Source of the DNA: Virgibacillus sp. SK37
GTDB taxonomy: Bacteria; Bacillota; Bacilli; Bacillales; Amphibacillaceae
Length of the DNA: 64,000 bases
Assembly: GCF_000725285.1 (NCBI RefSeq)
Contig: NZ_CP007161.1
Span: 434,001-498,000, forward strand
Direction of reading: 5' to 3'
Shown: positions 16,833 through 26,221 of the stretch, piece after piece
Layout: every line of letters begins with the position of its first letter
Numbering within the stretch: the first letter of the stretch is position 1
Program-made: the position numbers and the translations under genes
The notes under the pieces: model-generated
What the model saw: the letters and a program-made list of their open reading frames with translations, nothing else
Database searches by the model: none
Told to the model about the DNA's origin: nothing

Positions 16833-17240
16833 TCTAATGGACAAAAGCCCCCAAGAAGCGTGGAAACTGTCTAATAGAGCCGCTCTAATGGACAAAAGCA
16901 CCTCAAGAAGCGAGGAAACTGTCTAATAGGATCACTCTAATGGACAAAAGCCGCCAAAGAAGCGAGGAAACTGTCTAATAGAGCCGCTCTAATGGACAAA
17001 AGCCGCCCAAGAAGCGAAGAAACTGTCTAATAGAGTCGCTCTAATGGACAAAAGCCGCCCAAGAAGCGTGGAAACTGTCTAATAGAGCCGCTCTAATGGA
17101 CAAAAGCCGCCCAAGAAGCGTGGGAACTGTCTAATAGAGCCACTCTAATGGACAAAAGCCCCTCAAGAAGTAAGAAACTGTCTAATAGAGCCACTCTAAG
17201 TGACAAAAACACCTTACGAAGAGACGCTTTTATAAAATAC
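16833..17240 (+). repeat. Minisatellite of 51-52 bp units
   Basis: Seven consecutive units begin TCTAATGGACAAAAGC at 16833, 16884, 16936, 16988, 17040, 17092 and 17144; an eighth, degenerate one begins at 17195. Each unit continues with AAGAAGCG...AACTGTCTAATAGAGCC. Where two units meet, TGTCTAATAGA faces TCTAATGGACA, an imperfect inverted repeat, so every junction could fold as a hairpin. Periods of 51 and 52 mix, so the array is not coding. It fills the gap between the convergent NERD gene and pepT. Confidence 0.92.
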
Positions 17241-17283
17241 AGAACCTGTCATTCAGGCGAAATGCGTGATTTTTTCCACTGTG

Positions 17284-18522
17284 TTATTGGTCGCTTTGCT
17301 TTGCAAAGAGTTCACAGATTTCAACGATGACCTGAGTTGCTTTTTCCATATTATCAACGGAGACGTACTCATATTTGCCATGGAAGTTTTCTCCTCCGGT
17401 AAAGATATTTGGCGTAGGTAATCCCATGTAAGATAACTGTGATCCATCCGTTCCTCCGCGGATAGGCTGTACGATAGGTTTAATATTAAGATTCTCCATA
17501 GCCTGATAGGCGATGTCCACGACTTCTTTCACCGGTTCAATCTTCTCGCGCATATTATAATATTCATCTGTTATTTTTAATTCAACTTGCACAGCTTTAT
17601 ACTCTTTTCTAATCTGATCTACTAACTTTTCAACCATAGACTTTCTTTCAGCAAATTTATCTCTATCAAAATCTCTTATAATGTAATTTACTTCTGCTCT
17701 TTCAACATCACCTTCCATAGAAATCAGATGGTAGAATCCTTCCAGTTGTTCCGTATGCTCTGGCGTTTCTTGTTCGGGGAATTTATTAATAAATGCTGCA
17801 GCTATTCTTGCAGCGTTTACCAGCTTATTTTTCGCCGTGCCAGGATGAACGCTGTTCCCGGTAAAAGTAATGCGTGCGTCCGCGGCATTAAAGCTTTCAT
17901 ATTGCAATTCACCTAGTGGTCCCCCATCCACCGTATAAGCATATTCAGCATTAAAACGGTCGACATCAAATTTATGTGGTCCACGGCCTATTTCCTCATC
18001 CGGTGTAAAAGCAATCCGAATTTCCCCATGCTGAATTTCCGGATGATTAATTAAATAAGCCATCGCTGTCATAATTTCCGTAATCCCTGCTTTATTGTCT
18101 GCTCCAAGCAATGTAGTGCCGTCTGTGGTAATTAATGTGTGTCCCTTGTATGCAGATAGTTCAGGGAATTTCTCCGTTGATAAAGTAATGTTTAATTCTT
18201 CATTAAGAGTAATATCTTTACCATTATAATTCTCAATAAGTTGAGGATTTACATTTCTGCCAGTAAAGTCAGTGGCTGTGTCCATGTGGGCAAGAAATCC
18301 GATGGTGGGGATATCCTTATCTGTATTGGCTGGCAATGTTGCCATGACATAAGCATGCTCATCGACAGAGACATCTTCCATGCCGATTTCTTTTAATTCG
18401 TTAACAAGTAAATCAGCTAATATAAATTGCCCATCTGTTGATGGTGTAGCTTCATTTTGTTCATTCGATTGTGTATCAATTTTTACGTATGTAGTAAAAC
18501 GTTCCACTAATTCTTGTTTCAT
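17284..18522 (-). CDS. pepT: Peptidase T (tripeptidase)
   Basis: Cytoplasmic M20B zinc aminotripeptidase. Metal motifs are [12 protein letters not shown] (about residues 75-86), [10 protein letters not shown] (about 137-146) and PDEEIGRG (about 171-178). 412 aa is standard. Two ATGs two codons apart fit the upstream AGGAG; the second (18522) matches the N-terminus [14 protein letters not shown] of B. subtilis PepT. It completes degradation of imported peptides. Confidence 0.95.
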   Translation of the reverse strand: MKQELVERFTTYVKIDTQSNEQNEATPSTDGQFILADLLVNELKEIGMEDVSVDEHAYVMATLPANTDKDIPTIGFLAHMDTATDFTGRNVNPQLIENYNGKDITLNEELNITLSTEKFPELSAYKGHTLITTDGTTLLGADNKAGITEIMTAMAYLINHPEIQHGEIRIAFTPDEEIGRGPHKFDVDRFNAEYAYTVDGGPLGELQYESFNAADARITFTGNSVHPGTAKNKLVNAARIAAAFINKFPEQETPEHTEQLEGFYHLISMEGDVERAEVNYIIRDFDRDKFAERKSMVEKLVDQIRKEYKAVQVELKITDEYYNMREKIEPVKEVVDIAYQAMENLNIKPIVQPIRGGTDGSQLSYMGLPTPNIFTGGENFHGKYEYVSVDNMEKATQVIVEICELFAKQSDQ

Positions 18523-18652
18523 CTCCATTCATCTCCTGTTCATATTAGTTGAATATTAGTATAATTATACAGTAAATAGAAAGTTATACGAAAATAATTC
18601 ATCAAGTGTAAAAGCACAGAAAAGTAACAACCATTATTATTGGAGGGATAAC

Positions 18653-19495
18653 ATGTCATATTTAATCAGTGTCAACAGATTAAAGAGTCGCTTGGAAAAT
18701 AATCAGGATAATACGGTGCTTGTTGATGTGAGGTTCCAGTTAGGTGATCCCCAGGCTGGTAGGAAGGCTTATTTAGAAGAACATATTCCGGGAGCAGTTT
18801 ATATGGACTTGGAAAAAGATTTATCAGGAAAAAAGGAGAAACACGGGGGTAGTCATCCGCTTCCTGATATTGATATGTTGGCCGCAAAGATTAGTAATAT
18901 TGGAATCGATCATGATACAACAGTTGTAGTTTATGACAAGGAAAATGATATGTTCGCCGCACGGTTCTGGTGGCTTCTCCATTATATGGGGCACAAAAAG
19001 GTTTATGTACTTGAAGGTGGATATGATTGTTGGAAAAAAGAGGGGAATGAAACAACTTCAGAAATTCCACAGCTACAAAAAAAGCATTTTTTTCCTTCCG
19101 TACGTGAAGATGAGAAAGTAAATATAGAAACGGTAAAACAGAAATTAACAAATGAAAACACGATAGTAATCGACTCAAGAGCGAAGGAACGTTATTTAGG
19201 TAAGACTGAGCCTATGTATGCAAAGGCTGGTCATATCCCAGGAGCTAAAAATTTCTTTTGGAAAGAACTGATAAAAGACAATCAAACCTGGAAGAAAGGG
19301 GAGGAGCTGACAGAGCATTTCAAATCCCTTCCTAAAAATAAAGAAATTATTGTATCATGTGGTTCCGGTGTGTCAGCATGCCCAAATATTTTAGCATTAA
19401 AGTCAGCAGGCTACAGCAATGTAAAACTGTATCCGGGAAGCTTTAGTGACTGGATTTCTTATGAAGAAAATCCTGTGGAGACGAAGGATGAGTAA
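18653..19495 (+). CDS. Thiosulfate/3-mercaptopyruvate sulfurtransferase
   Basis: 280-aa tandem rhodanese. The N-terminal domain lacks an active Cys and has the LVDVRF ... GAVYMDLEKDLSG segment; the C-terminal domain carries the catalytic loop VSCGSGVSAC (Cys about residue 237). The CGSGV loop is the mercaptopyruvate-type rather than the thiosulfate-type CRxGx. It transfers sulfane sulfur to acceptors such as cyanide or thiols. GGAGGG precedes the ATG. Overlaps tag by 8 nt, so the two are probably cotranscribed. Confidence 0.88.
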   Translation: MSYLISVNRLKSRLENNQDNTVLVDVRFQLGDPQAGRKAYLEEHIPGAVYMDLEKDLSGKKEKHGGSHPLPDIDMLAAKISNIGIDHDTTVVVYDKENDMFAARFWWLLHYMGHKKVYVLEGGYDCWKKEGNETTSEIPQLQKKHFFPSVREDEKVNIETVKQKLTNENTIVIDSRAKERYLGKTEPMYAKAGHIPGAKNFFWKELIKDNQTWKKGEELTEHFKSLPKNKEIIVSCGSGVSACPNILALKSAGYSNVKLYPGSFSDWISYEENPVETKDE

Positions 19496-20060
19496 AATGA
19501 CAATGAATAGATGTAAATGGGTGACAGAGGACCCTTTATATATTCGATATCATGATGAAGAGTGGGGAAGGCCCACACATGATGAACGGGAATTATTTGA
19601 GATGCTTTGTTTAGAAGGGGCCCAAGCTGGTTTAAGCTGGATTACTATCTTGCGCCGAAGGGAAAATTACCGGCAAGCTTTTGCTTATTTTGATCCGGAA
19701 AAGGTAAGTCGTTTTTCGGAAGAGAAGGTAGAAAGACTGCTGCAAGATAAAGGAATTATACGCAACAAACTTAAAGTGCGAGCTTTTATTGAGAATGCAA
19801 AAGCCTTTTTAGAGGTACAGATGGAGTTCGGCAGTTTTGATAAATATATATGGAGCTTCGTTGGGGGAGAGCCAATAAAAAATAATTGGCAAAAGCATGA
19901 AGATGTGCCTGCTTATACAGAAGAATCAGAACGAATGAGCAAGGATCTAAAGAAAAGAGGTTTTAAATTCGTTGGTCCGACAATCTGCTATGCATTTATG
20001 CAGGCAACGGGTATGGTAAATGACCATACTGCAGATTGTTTTCTATATCAAAAGGAATAG
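19488..20060 (+). CDS. tag: DNA-3-methyladenine glycosylase I
   Basis: Base-excision repair enzyme removing 3-methyladenine. The N-terminal RCKWVTEDPLYIRYHDEEWGRP, FEMLCLEGAQAGLSW and C-terminal KRGFKFVGPTICYAFMQATG with HTxxC (GMVNDHTADC) zinc ligands are Tag hallmarks. 190 aa is normal. Upstream ATGs inside the sulfurtransferase gene lack a ribosome-binding site; ATG at 19488 follows GGAGACGAAGG, and an ATG at 19497 is also possible. Confidence 0.93.
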   Translation: MSKMTMNRCKWVTEDPLYIRYHDEEWGRPTHDERELFEMLCLEGAQAGLSWITILRRRENYRQAFAYFDPEKVSRFSEEKVERLLQDKGIIRNKLKVRAFIENAKAFLEVQMEFGSFDKYIWSFVGGEPIKNNWQKHEDVPAYTEESERMSKDLKKRGFKFVGPTICYAFMQATGMVNDHTADCFLYQKE

Positions 20061-20088
20061 CAGCTTCACCCGAAGCGGCTATTCCTTT
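20051..20088. terminator. Terminator between tag and bioB
   Basis: Arms AAAGGAATAGC and GCTATTCCTTT with an inner AGCTTC/GAAGC stem. The genes on either side converge, and the 5' arm overlaps the tag stop codon region. Confidence 0.7.
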
Positions 20089-20112
20089 ACCAAAATAGAT
20101 AATTATTCTTCG

Positions 20113-21102
20113 CTAGATGGGCATTTCACTTGTCTCATAATCTACTTCAAAACCTAGATCTATTAACATTTGATGGTCCTTGGTCCCTTCCTGTCCATCT
20201 GTAGTTAAGTAGTCTCCAATGAATATCGAATTGGCAGCGAATAAACCAAAAGGCTGAAGGCTCCGTAGGTTTACTTCTCGGCCGCCGGAGATGCGGATTT
20301 CTTTACTCGGGTTAATAAAACGAAATAATGCAAGAACCTTTAAGCAATATAATGGAGTAAGTTCATCTGTTCCCTCTAAAGCTGTTCCATCGATGGCATG
20401 AAGAAAATTGACAGGGATGGAATCGGCATCTAACTCTCTTAAAGCGTTTGCCATCTGAATTACATCTAACTTACTTTCTTTCATACCGACAATAACACCT
20501 GAGCATGGGGAGATCCCAACACGTTTTGCCTCATTTACTGTATTCACTCTGTCTTGATATGTGTGGCTGGTAGTTATTTGTTCGTGATGGTTTTCGGATG
20601 TATTAATGTTATGGTTGTAACGGTCTACACCAGCATCTTTTAATTGCTTGGCTTGTCCAGGCTTTAAGATTCCCAAACATGCACAGACCGTCAAATTATA
20701 CTTGTTTTTAATTTCTAATACTGCGCTAGTCACTTCATTTAGCTCTCTTGTAGTAGGCCCTCGTCCGCTTGCCACAATGCAATATGTCCCTGAATTTAAT
20801 TTATGCGCTCTTTCTGCTCCTTCAATGATGGAATCTTTGTCCATCATTCGATACTTTTGGATAGGAGCACTAGAATCTCTCGACTGAGAGCAGTAACCAC
20901 AGTTCTCCGAGCAGAAACCTGATTTTGTATTAATGATCATATTAAGCTTTACTTTATTTCCGTAATAATGATGTCTAATCGTATAAGCAGCATTCAACAG
21001 TGCTAATATTTCTATGTCAGGACAATTCAATATGTTCATTGCTTCTTGTTCGGTAATTTTATTCCCCATCAGCACCGAGCTCGCTAATTCATTCCAACCC
21101 AA
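20113..21102 (-). CDS. bioB: Biotin synthase
   Basis: Radical SAM enzyme inserting sulfur into dethiobiotin. The SAM cluster motif CSENCGYC is at about residues 65-72; NHNINTSENHHE and the C-terminal ISGGREVNLRSLQPFG are conserved BioB elements. 329 aa. Start is TTG, with AGGAGGGG seven bases upstream and no nearby ATG. It lies 24 nt after bioY. None of the other biotin genes (bioWAFD) are in the window. Confidence 0.95.
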   Translation of the reverse strand: MGWNELASSVLMGNKITEQEAMNILNCPDIEILALLNAAYTIRHHYYGNKVKLNMIINTKSGFCSENCGYCSQSRDSSAPIQKYRMMDKDSIIEGAERAHKLNSGTYCIVASGRGPTTRELNEVTSAVLEIKNKYNLTVCACLGILKPGQAKQLKDAGVDRYNHNINTSENHHEQITTSHTYQDRVNTVNEAKRVGISPCSGVIVGMKESKLDVIQMANALRELDADSIPVNFLHAIDGTALEGTDELTPLYCLKVLALFRFINPSKEIRISGGREVNLRSLQPFGLFAANSIFIGDYLTTDGQEGTKDHQMLIDLGFEVDYETSEMPI

Positions 21103-21125
21103 TTTAACCCCTCCTGTATGTACTG

Positions 21126-21725
21126 TTAGACAATTCTTCTATTACTTATAAACTTATTACTTGTAATCCCCTGTTTACTTAAGCGAAAGGCGAACATTCC
21201 GGCTAGAATAGAGATAATTATATCCTTTGGCAAAGGCGCAATCATCCACATCCATACCATTGAGTAGGTAAGATCTGCCGGTGCTTCAAACCAAAACAGG
21301 TAAGCTGCATACATCCAATTGGTACCCAAAATATAATTAATTGTCATACCTATCAAACCAGATACGATGTACATTTTATAAGAGCGTTTTTGCTCAATAA
21401 TTTTGCCGGCAATGTAAGCAACTAAAATGAACGATAGAATAAATCCGAAGGTAGGTGATAGGATAGTTGAAATTCCTCCTTTAAAATGGGCGAAAACAGG
21501 AGCGCCTGCTAATCCGAGGACCATGTATACAAGCATGGAAAATGCCCCCAGTCTGCTACCTAAAACTAAGCCTGCCAAAACTGCAAAAAATGTTTGGAGT
21601 GTGATAGGTACTCCGCCAACAACAAGAAATGGAGCAATGGATGTTATGTTTGCTCCGATAGCTGTTAAAGCTACAAATAAAGCCCCAAAAGTTAAGTTCA
21701 ATGATGTCCATTTGGTATTATTCAT
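21126..21725 (-). CDS. bioY: Biotin ECF transporter substrate-binding protein BioY
   Basis: Polytopic S-component (six hydrophobic segments in 199 aa) that binds biotin and works with a shared ECF energising module. Family motifs are IAPFLVVGGVPITLQTFFAVLAG and LVYMVLGLAGAPVFA. The frame can open with GTG at 21737, but GGTGG before the ATG at 21725 supports the shorter form. Cotranscribed with bioB behind a BirA-like operator. Confidence 0.93.
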   Translation of the reverse strand: MNNTKWTSLNLTFGALFVALTAIGANITSIAPFLVVGGVPITLQTFFAVLAGLVLGSRLGAFSMLVYMVLGLAGAPVFAHFKGGISTILSPTFGFILSFILVAYIAGKIIEQKRSYKMYIVSGLIGMTINYILGTNWMYAAYLFWFEAPADLTYSMVWMWMIAPLPKDIIISILAGMFAFRLSKQGITSNKFISNRRIV

Positions 21726-21742
21726 TCCAGTTCCCACCTTTA

Positions 21743-21772
21743 TTGTTAACCTATTTTATTTATGGTTTACAA
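21743..21772 (-). promoter_or_regulatory. BirA-type biotin operator
   Basis: TTGTTAACC - 12 nt - GGTTTACAA, an inverted repeat matching the half-sites of the BirA operator, 17 nt upstream of bioY. The usual spacer between such half-sites is 14-16 nt, so this one is compact. It predicts repression of bioYB by biotin-loaded BirA. Confidence 0.75.
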
Positions 21773-21870
21773 TAAATATATCATATGCCAAAAAGGTTTG
21801 TACATTTTTTTTATAATGTTAGTCGTGATTGTAATCTATGCTTTTAGCACAAACAAATAAATATAAAGAA

Positions 21871-21897
21871 AGAAAAAAAGTCGAACATGTTCGACTT
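21871..21897 (-). terminator. Terminator of the chemoreceptor gene
   Basis: The perfect palindrome AAGTCGAACATGTTCGACTT (21878-21897) is followed on the minus strand by TTTTTC; it lies 78 nt past the chemoreceptor stop. Confidence 0.75.
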
Positions 21898-21974
21898 ATA
21901 GGTTTATTAATTCGAATAATGCTCGACCTTTTATGAAATAACGTAATTTAATTGGATGTACTAGATTACTGCTT

Positions 21975-23738
21975 TTACAATTTAAATGTTTTTATTTGTT
22001 CATATAACTGATTTGCCAGTTCTGCCAATTCATCTGCACTGTGAGATACTTCCTCCATGGAACTGGACGTTTGCTGTGCTGAAGCGGCAGCTTGTTCTAC
22101 TCCGGCAGCTGATTCCTCTGATACAGATGCAATCTCTTCTATTAAATTATTCATATCTGAGCTATTGTTGGCGATTTCTTTTAAGTTGTTAGAAATTAAA
22201 TTTATTTTATTTGCCATATTGGAAACAGAAGAATTAATATCTTCAAAGCTTTCCCCAGTTTTTTTAATTTGACTGGTTCCTTCCTTTACTTCTGCATAGC
22301 CTTTATTTAATGAGTCGACTACTACATCTGTTTCTGATTGGATATTTTGAACAATAGCAGTAATTTCGCTAACTGAAGAAGTGACTTGTTCTGAAAGCTT
22401 CCTTACTTCATCAGCAACTACAGCAAACCCTCTACCATGTTCTCCAGCCCGTGCTGCTTCAATGGCAGCATTTAATGAAAGTAGATTTGTTTGGTCAGCA
22501 ATGCTTTTAATAACGAGTACAAGTTTAGAAATTTCATTTGATTGCTTATCCAATCCTTGCACTTTTTGGACTGCATCAGATACAATGCGATCAATTTGTT
22601 TCATTTGGCTGACAGACTGATGCATGAGAGTTGTTCCTTTATTAGTTAGCTCCAGAACGTTTGTTGAGCTCAATGCGATCTCTTGCCCGCCCTTCTCAGA
22701 ATGGAGGACTTTTTGAACAAAGCCATGCATGCTTCCAGAAAGTTCTGAGGCACTATTTGCTTGTGTTTCTGCTCCGTTAGAGAGCTCTTCCATCGTTATA
22801 GCAACCTGTTCATTGCCGTGTTTAACTTCATTAGCAGCATGAGTTAGTGAACTGCTTTTTGAAAGTACATCCTCTGCTGCACTATTAACGTTAAGCAAAA
22901 TACTGCTTATATTATCTTTCATATGATTTACTGCTTCCGCCAGTTTTCCAATTTCATCTCTTCCTTGATAGTTAACTGATGGTACGCGAAGATTACCTTT
23001 TGCTACCTCAAACGTTGTATTTACAACTGTATGTAAGTTACCAGAAATTCTCCTGCTGATAATGATAACTAAAATAGTACCTATAATGATGGCTGCAAGG
23101 TTAGATAGGGCCAATATAACAATACTGCTATTCATTCGTTCATTAGCTGATTGTACTGATTGAACCTGTTCCTCTTTAACGATTTGCATCAAATTGTTTA
23201 CATCTTCAATTGTTTGTGTTCGTAATTTAGTAGAATAGGCTCTTAGAGAATTTGCCATTGTTTCCTGTCCACTTTGTACAGAAGCAACCATTTCATTATA
23301 AAAACTCTCGTTCATGCTCTGGTCATTTTCCACAATCCCATTAAGCAACTGCTTTTGTTTTTCTGTTTTCATCGTTGGCTTCAGGCCATTAATAAGATCA
23401 TTAAATTGTTCTTCGTATTCTTTATATGTATTTACATATTTGTAGTCTTCCGTGAGAAGATAATCTGCAATTTGCACATCTTTTCCTTGAATAATGGATG
23501 CTAATTGAGCCATTTCATTAACACGGCTGCTCTGATTATTTATTGCTTTCATATCTTTCTGTCCCTGGTTTAATTGTAAATATACTATGACTCCCGCAGT
23601 AATAAACAGACAGGCGATAAGAACAAAAATAATACCATATTTATAGCCTATCCTGATATTCTGCCATTTGAAAAGAGTTTCTCTTCTCTTTGGTCGACCC
23701 TTTTGTCTAATTGGCTTGTTCTTTCCTTTTTTCTTCAT
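21975..23738 (-). CDS. Methyl-accepting chemotaxis protein
   Basis: 587-aa chemoreceptor. A very basic N-terminal tail (about residues 1-27) precedes TM1 (about 31-52); an extracellular helical ligand domain of about 150 residues follows, then TM2 (about 203-228), a HAMP domain and a long cytoplasmic coiled coil. Its tip carries the signalling signature around [34 protein letters not shown]. The ligand is unknown; the helical sensor resembles four-helix-bundle types. GGGGGAT precedes the ATG. A sigma-D-like promoter lies upstream, as expected for a motility gene. Confidence 0.93.
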   Translation of the reverse strand: MKKKGKNKPIRQKGRPKRRETLFKWQNIRIGYKYGIIFVLIACLFITAGVIVYLQLNQGQKDMKAINNQSSRVNEMAQLASIIQGKDVQIADYLLTEDYKYVNTYKEYEEQFNDLINGLKPTMKTEKQKQLLNGIVENDQSMNESFYNEMVASVQSGQETMANSLRAYSTKLRTQTIEDVNNLMQIVKEEQVQSVQSANERMNSSIVILALSNLAAIIIGTILVIIISRRISGNLHTVVNTTFEVAKGNLRVPSVNYQGRDEIGKLAEAVNHMKDNISSILLNVNSAAEDVLSKSSSLTHAANEVKHGNEQVAITMEELSNGAETQANSASELSGSMHGFVQKVLHSEKGGQEIALSSTNVLELTNKGTTLMHQSVSQMKQIDRIVSDAVQKVQGLDKQSNEISKLVLVIKSIADQTNLLSLNAAIEAARAGEHGRGFAVVADEVRKLSEQVTSSVSEITAIVQNIQSETDVVVDSLNKGYAEVKEGTSQIKKTGESFEDINSSVSNMANKINLISNNLKEIANNSSDMNNLIEEIASVSEESAAGVEQAAASAQQTSSSMEEVSHSADELAELANQLYEQIKTFKL

Positions 23739-23770
23739 AATTATCCCCCGTTAATAGATCTTTTTATTTA

Positions 23771-23797
23771 TTATCGGTCATTATTGTCTAAGTATTA
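23771..23797 (-). promoter_or_regulatory. Sigma-D-like promoter of the chemoreceptor gene
   Basis: Minus strand TAAT - 15 nt - ACCGATAA resembles the Bacillus sigma-D consensus TAAA - N15 - GCCGATAT, about 35 nt before the start codon. No better sigma-A match was seen. Confidence 0.6.
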
Positions 23798-23837
23798 AGT
23801 ACTATTTATAATTTTTAGAAATAGAATTTTCAAACAC

Positions 23838-23867
23838 TTGCATGATGGTTGGTGTTTCTTGTAGAAT
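23838..23867 (+). promoter_or_regulatory. Promoter of the GNAT-like gene
   Basis: TTGCAT (23838-23843), 18-nt spacer, TAGAAT (23862-23867), about 50 nt before the start codon. Confidence 0.55.
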
Positions 23868-23915
23868 AGCAAACTGTATGCGAAAAAATAGTTATATGTA
23901 GTTAGGTGATTATAT

Positions 23916-24428
23916 ATGGTTTATACTGCTTTTTTAGAAAAGGAAAAGAATAAAGAGGAATTAAAGGAAGAGTTGGATACATTGGAAATCCAGCTGTTTC
24001 GAATGCAAAATAATATAAAAGAAATTGCTAAAAAGTCTGAAGTGATTAGTATCGATCAAGCACGTGATGAACAATGGGTTGTCATTTATGCAGATAGAGA
24101 CGAAGAAGTGTGTCAGCTTATGCTTCATGACTGCACCAAGCCATTTCGAGGGAAATGGGATTCAGCAATTCAAGTGGAATACAGAGAAGGTAGTACGCTT
24201 CATATAGCGGATATTAAGGGAGAAGAAAATAAGGGCTATGGTTCTGTTTTAATGCATCATTTGAAAGAAGTTGCTCGGGAAGATAATTTCCAATATATAA
24301 CCGGTGATATTGTGGAGAGGGATTTTGATCATGTCGATCGTTTAAAGCATTTTTACAGTAAACATCATTTTGATGTGAAAATTGACCATCAGGAGCAATG
24401 TGGAGAAATTATCTGGAATGATAGGTAA
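23916..24428 (+). CDS. GNAT-fold acetyltransferase-like protein with N-terminal coiled coil
   Basis: 170 aa. Residues about 8-45 are a charged heptad-like helix (coiled coil). The remainder has the GNAT layout: strand LHIADIKGEENKGYGSVLMHHLKEVA carries the acetyl-CoA loop (ExxKGYG at about 105-111), and a final FYSKHHFDV segment matches the usual C-terminal FYxkxGF motif. Substrate unknown. AGGTGAT is a weak ribosome-binding site before the ATG. Confidence 0.65.
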   Translation: MVYTAFLEKEKNKEELKEELDTLEIQLFRMQNNIKEIAKKSEVISIDQARDEQWVVIYADRDEEVCQLMLHDCTKPFRGKWDSAIQVEYREGSTLHIADIKGEENKGYGSVLMHHLKEVAREDNFQYITGDIVERDFDHVDRLKHFYSKHHFDVKIDHQEQCGEIIWNDR

Positions 24429-24517
24429 ATATTAAAAAATGGAATAGGCTTGCCACTTTTTATAAAATAGCCAGCCTATCATGAGAAGGTAAATATCTTT
24501 TTTTGAATGTTCTCCGT

Positions 24518-25969
24518 CTATTCTGCTTCCAGGTGTGGAGTTCTTCGGTGAAGTGTAGCTTGTTCATAGGCATAAGCAAGTTGAATTAAATTTGCTTCAC
24601 TAAAAGCCGTACCTGTAAACGTAATACCAGAAGGCTTCCCTTTTGTTGTGTAACCAGCCGGAACCGTAATAGAAGGGTATCCTGCCTTTGCAGCGATTTG
24701 GCAACCATCTGTATTCATAAATAATAATGCATCCAGTTGGTTACTTTCCAGCACTTTATCTATCCCTTCTTTTTGACATAGTCGGATATCATTTATTCTG
24801 TGCTGTAAATACTCTTTTTCTGTCATTAAACCACTTTTCATATCAGCTTCAAGCAAGACAGTTTGCCCATACTTTAAAGCTTCTTTTTTATGAACTTGAT
24901 TATAGTGGATGATATCTGTAAGAGAGCTTACTGAGGAGACGGATGAACTTCTTGCTAAATAAGCATTAACTCCATTCTTAAACTCGTGAAACATTACTGT
25001 AGATTCCGGCAGCTCCAGAGGTAATTCTTCCACTTCAATAATAATTGCTCCTAAATCCTTCATGACATGAATGGCATGCTGACATAATTGCTTTTCTTCC
25101 TTATCCATTTTATTGAAATAGTTGATTGGCAACCCAATCCTTTTATTTGCCAAACCATCCAAATTTAAGAAGGAAGTATAATTAGTAGTTTGTCCTTCCG
25201 CCATCCCTATAGAAGGATCTGCCGCATCTGTTCCCATGATAGCACCAAGTAGTAATGCGGCATCCTCCACTGTACGAGTCATAGGGCCCGCAGTATCCTG
25301 GCTATTAGAGATAGGAATAATACCAGTTCTGCTAATAAGGCCTACCGTAGGCTTAATACCAACAATGGAATTCAGGCTCGCAGGACTAAGTATCGAGCCA
25401 CTAGTCTCTGTACCAATAGCACCTAATGCAAAATTAGCAGCAATAGCAGCCCCTGAGCCTGAACTGGATCCACCTACATCGATTTTACCTGGTCCATAAG
25501 GATTTAATACTTGGCCACCATGTGAACTATATCCATTCGGCATATCTTCAGTCATAAAATTAGCCCATTCTGTAAGATTGGTTTTTCCTAGAATTACAAC
25601 GCCTGCCTCCCGAAGCTTCTTTACCAAAAAGGCATCCTCTTTCGCGTAATGATTAGATAATGCAATGGAACCAGCAGTAGTATGCATTTTATCGCCTGTG
25701 TCGATATTATCTTTAAGTAAGATCGGGATTCCATGTAGCGGACTCCTGACTCCTTTTTGTTTTCGCTCCATATCGAGTGCTTCAGCAATGTGCAATGCTT
25801 CAGGGTTAATTTCCAGAACGGCATTAATATTTGGTCCTGCATGATTAAAATTTGCTATTTGTTCCATGTAAAGCAGGGTAAGTTCTTTTGAAGTTAAGCT
25901 CTCTTGTTGTATAGCATATTGGATTTCAGTTATTGTGGATTCCAAAATGTTAAAAGTTGGTTTAGACAT
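24518..25969 (-). CDS. Amidase signature family hydrolase
   Basis: 483 aa, GatA-like fold. The catalytic triad is visible as Lys in LLKDNIDT (about residue 84), the cis-Ser and Ser nucleophile in GGSSSGSGAAIA and GTETSGSILSPAS (about 160-190). It is too isolated from gatC/gatB to be the tRNA amidotransferase subunit; related Bacillus proteins (YerM-like) are stand-alone amidases of unknown substrate. AGGAGGAAG precedes the ATG. A weak hairpin (ATAGGCT/AGCCTAT, 24446-24479) follows. Confidence 0.88.
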   Translation of the reverse strand: MSKPTFNILESTITEIQYAIQQESLTSKELTLLYMEQIANFNHAGPNINAVLEINPEALHIAEALDMERKQKGVRSPLHGIPILLKDNIDTGDKMHTTAGSIALSNHYAKEDAFLVKKLREAGVVILGKTNLTEWANFMTEDMPNGYSSHGGQVLNPYGPGKIDVGGSSSGSGAAIAANFALGAIGTETSGSILSPASLNSIVGIKPTVGLISRTGIIPISNSQDTAGPMTRTVEDAALLLGAIMGTDAADPSIGMAEGQTTNYTSFLNLDGLANKRIGLPINYFNKMDKEEKQLCQHAIHVMKDLGAIIIEVEELPLELPESTVMFHEFKNGVNAYLARSSSVSSVSSLTDIIHYNQVHKKEALKYGQTVLLEADMKSGLMTEKEYLQHRINDIRLCQKEGIDKVLESNQLDALLFMNTDGCQIAAKAGYPSITVPAGYTTKGKPSGITFTGTAFSEANLIQLAYAYEQATLHRRTPHLEAE

Positions 25970-26152
25970 AATCTTCCTCCTGTTAAGTTACTTGATTTCA
26001 TTATAACTTGATCCTATGGAAAAGTCTGTCTTACAATATAGAAAAATGAAAATATTGGTCACTTAGAGGTCTCGAAAAAATAGAGCAAATTTATCAGACG
26101 AATAATCTTAAATAAGCAGAATAGATAGGAGAGTTCTCATCTAGTAAAGCCT

Positions 26153-26178
26153 GTTAGTAAACATTCTCTTTTGGGTAT
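26153..26178 (+). promoter_or_regulatory. Possible sigma-B promoter of the aldo/keto reductase gene
   Basis: GTTAGT - 14 nt - GGGTAT; the -10 is exact sigma-B consensus, the -35 matches partly (GTTTAA). A TATAAT also lies close by at 26186, so vegetative transcription is equally possible. Confidence 0.35.
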
Positions 26179-26221
26179 GGTAAACTATAATTCAAATTAG
26201 ATGTGGAAAGGGAGCTTGATC

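Noticed and set aside
16833-17240. Array resembles a CRISPR at first sight
   Set aside because: Whole 51-52 bp units repeat with no unique spacers and no cas genes nearby; it is a minisatellite.
17148-17330. 60-codon open frame in the minisatellite
   Set aside because: Begins inside a repeat unit; unit length varies between 51 and 52, so the frame is not maintained; no ribosome-binding site.
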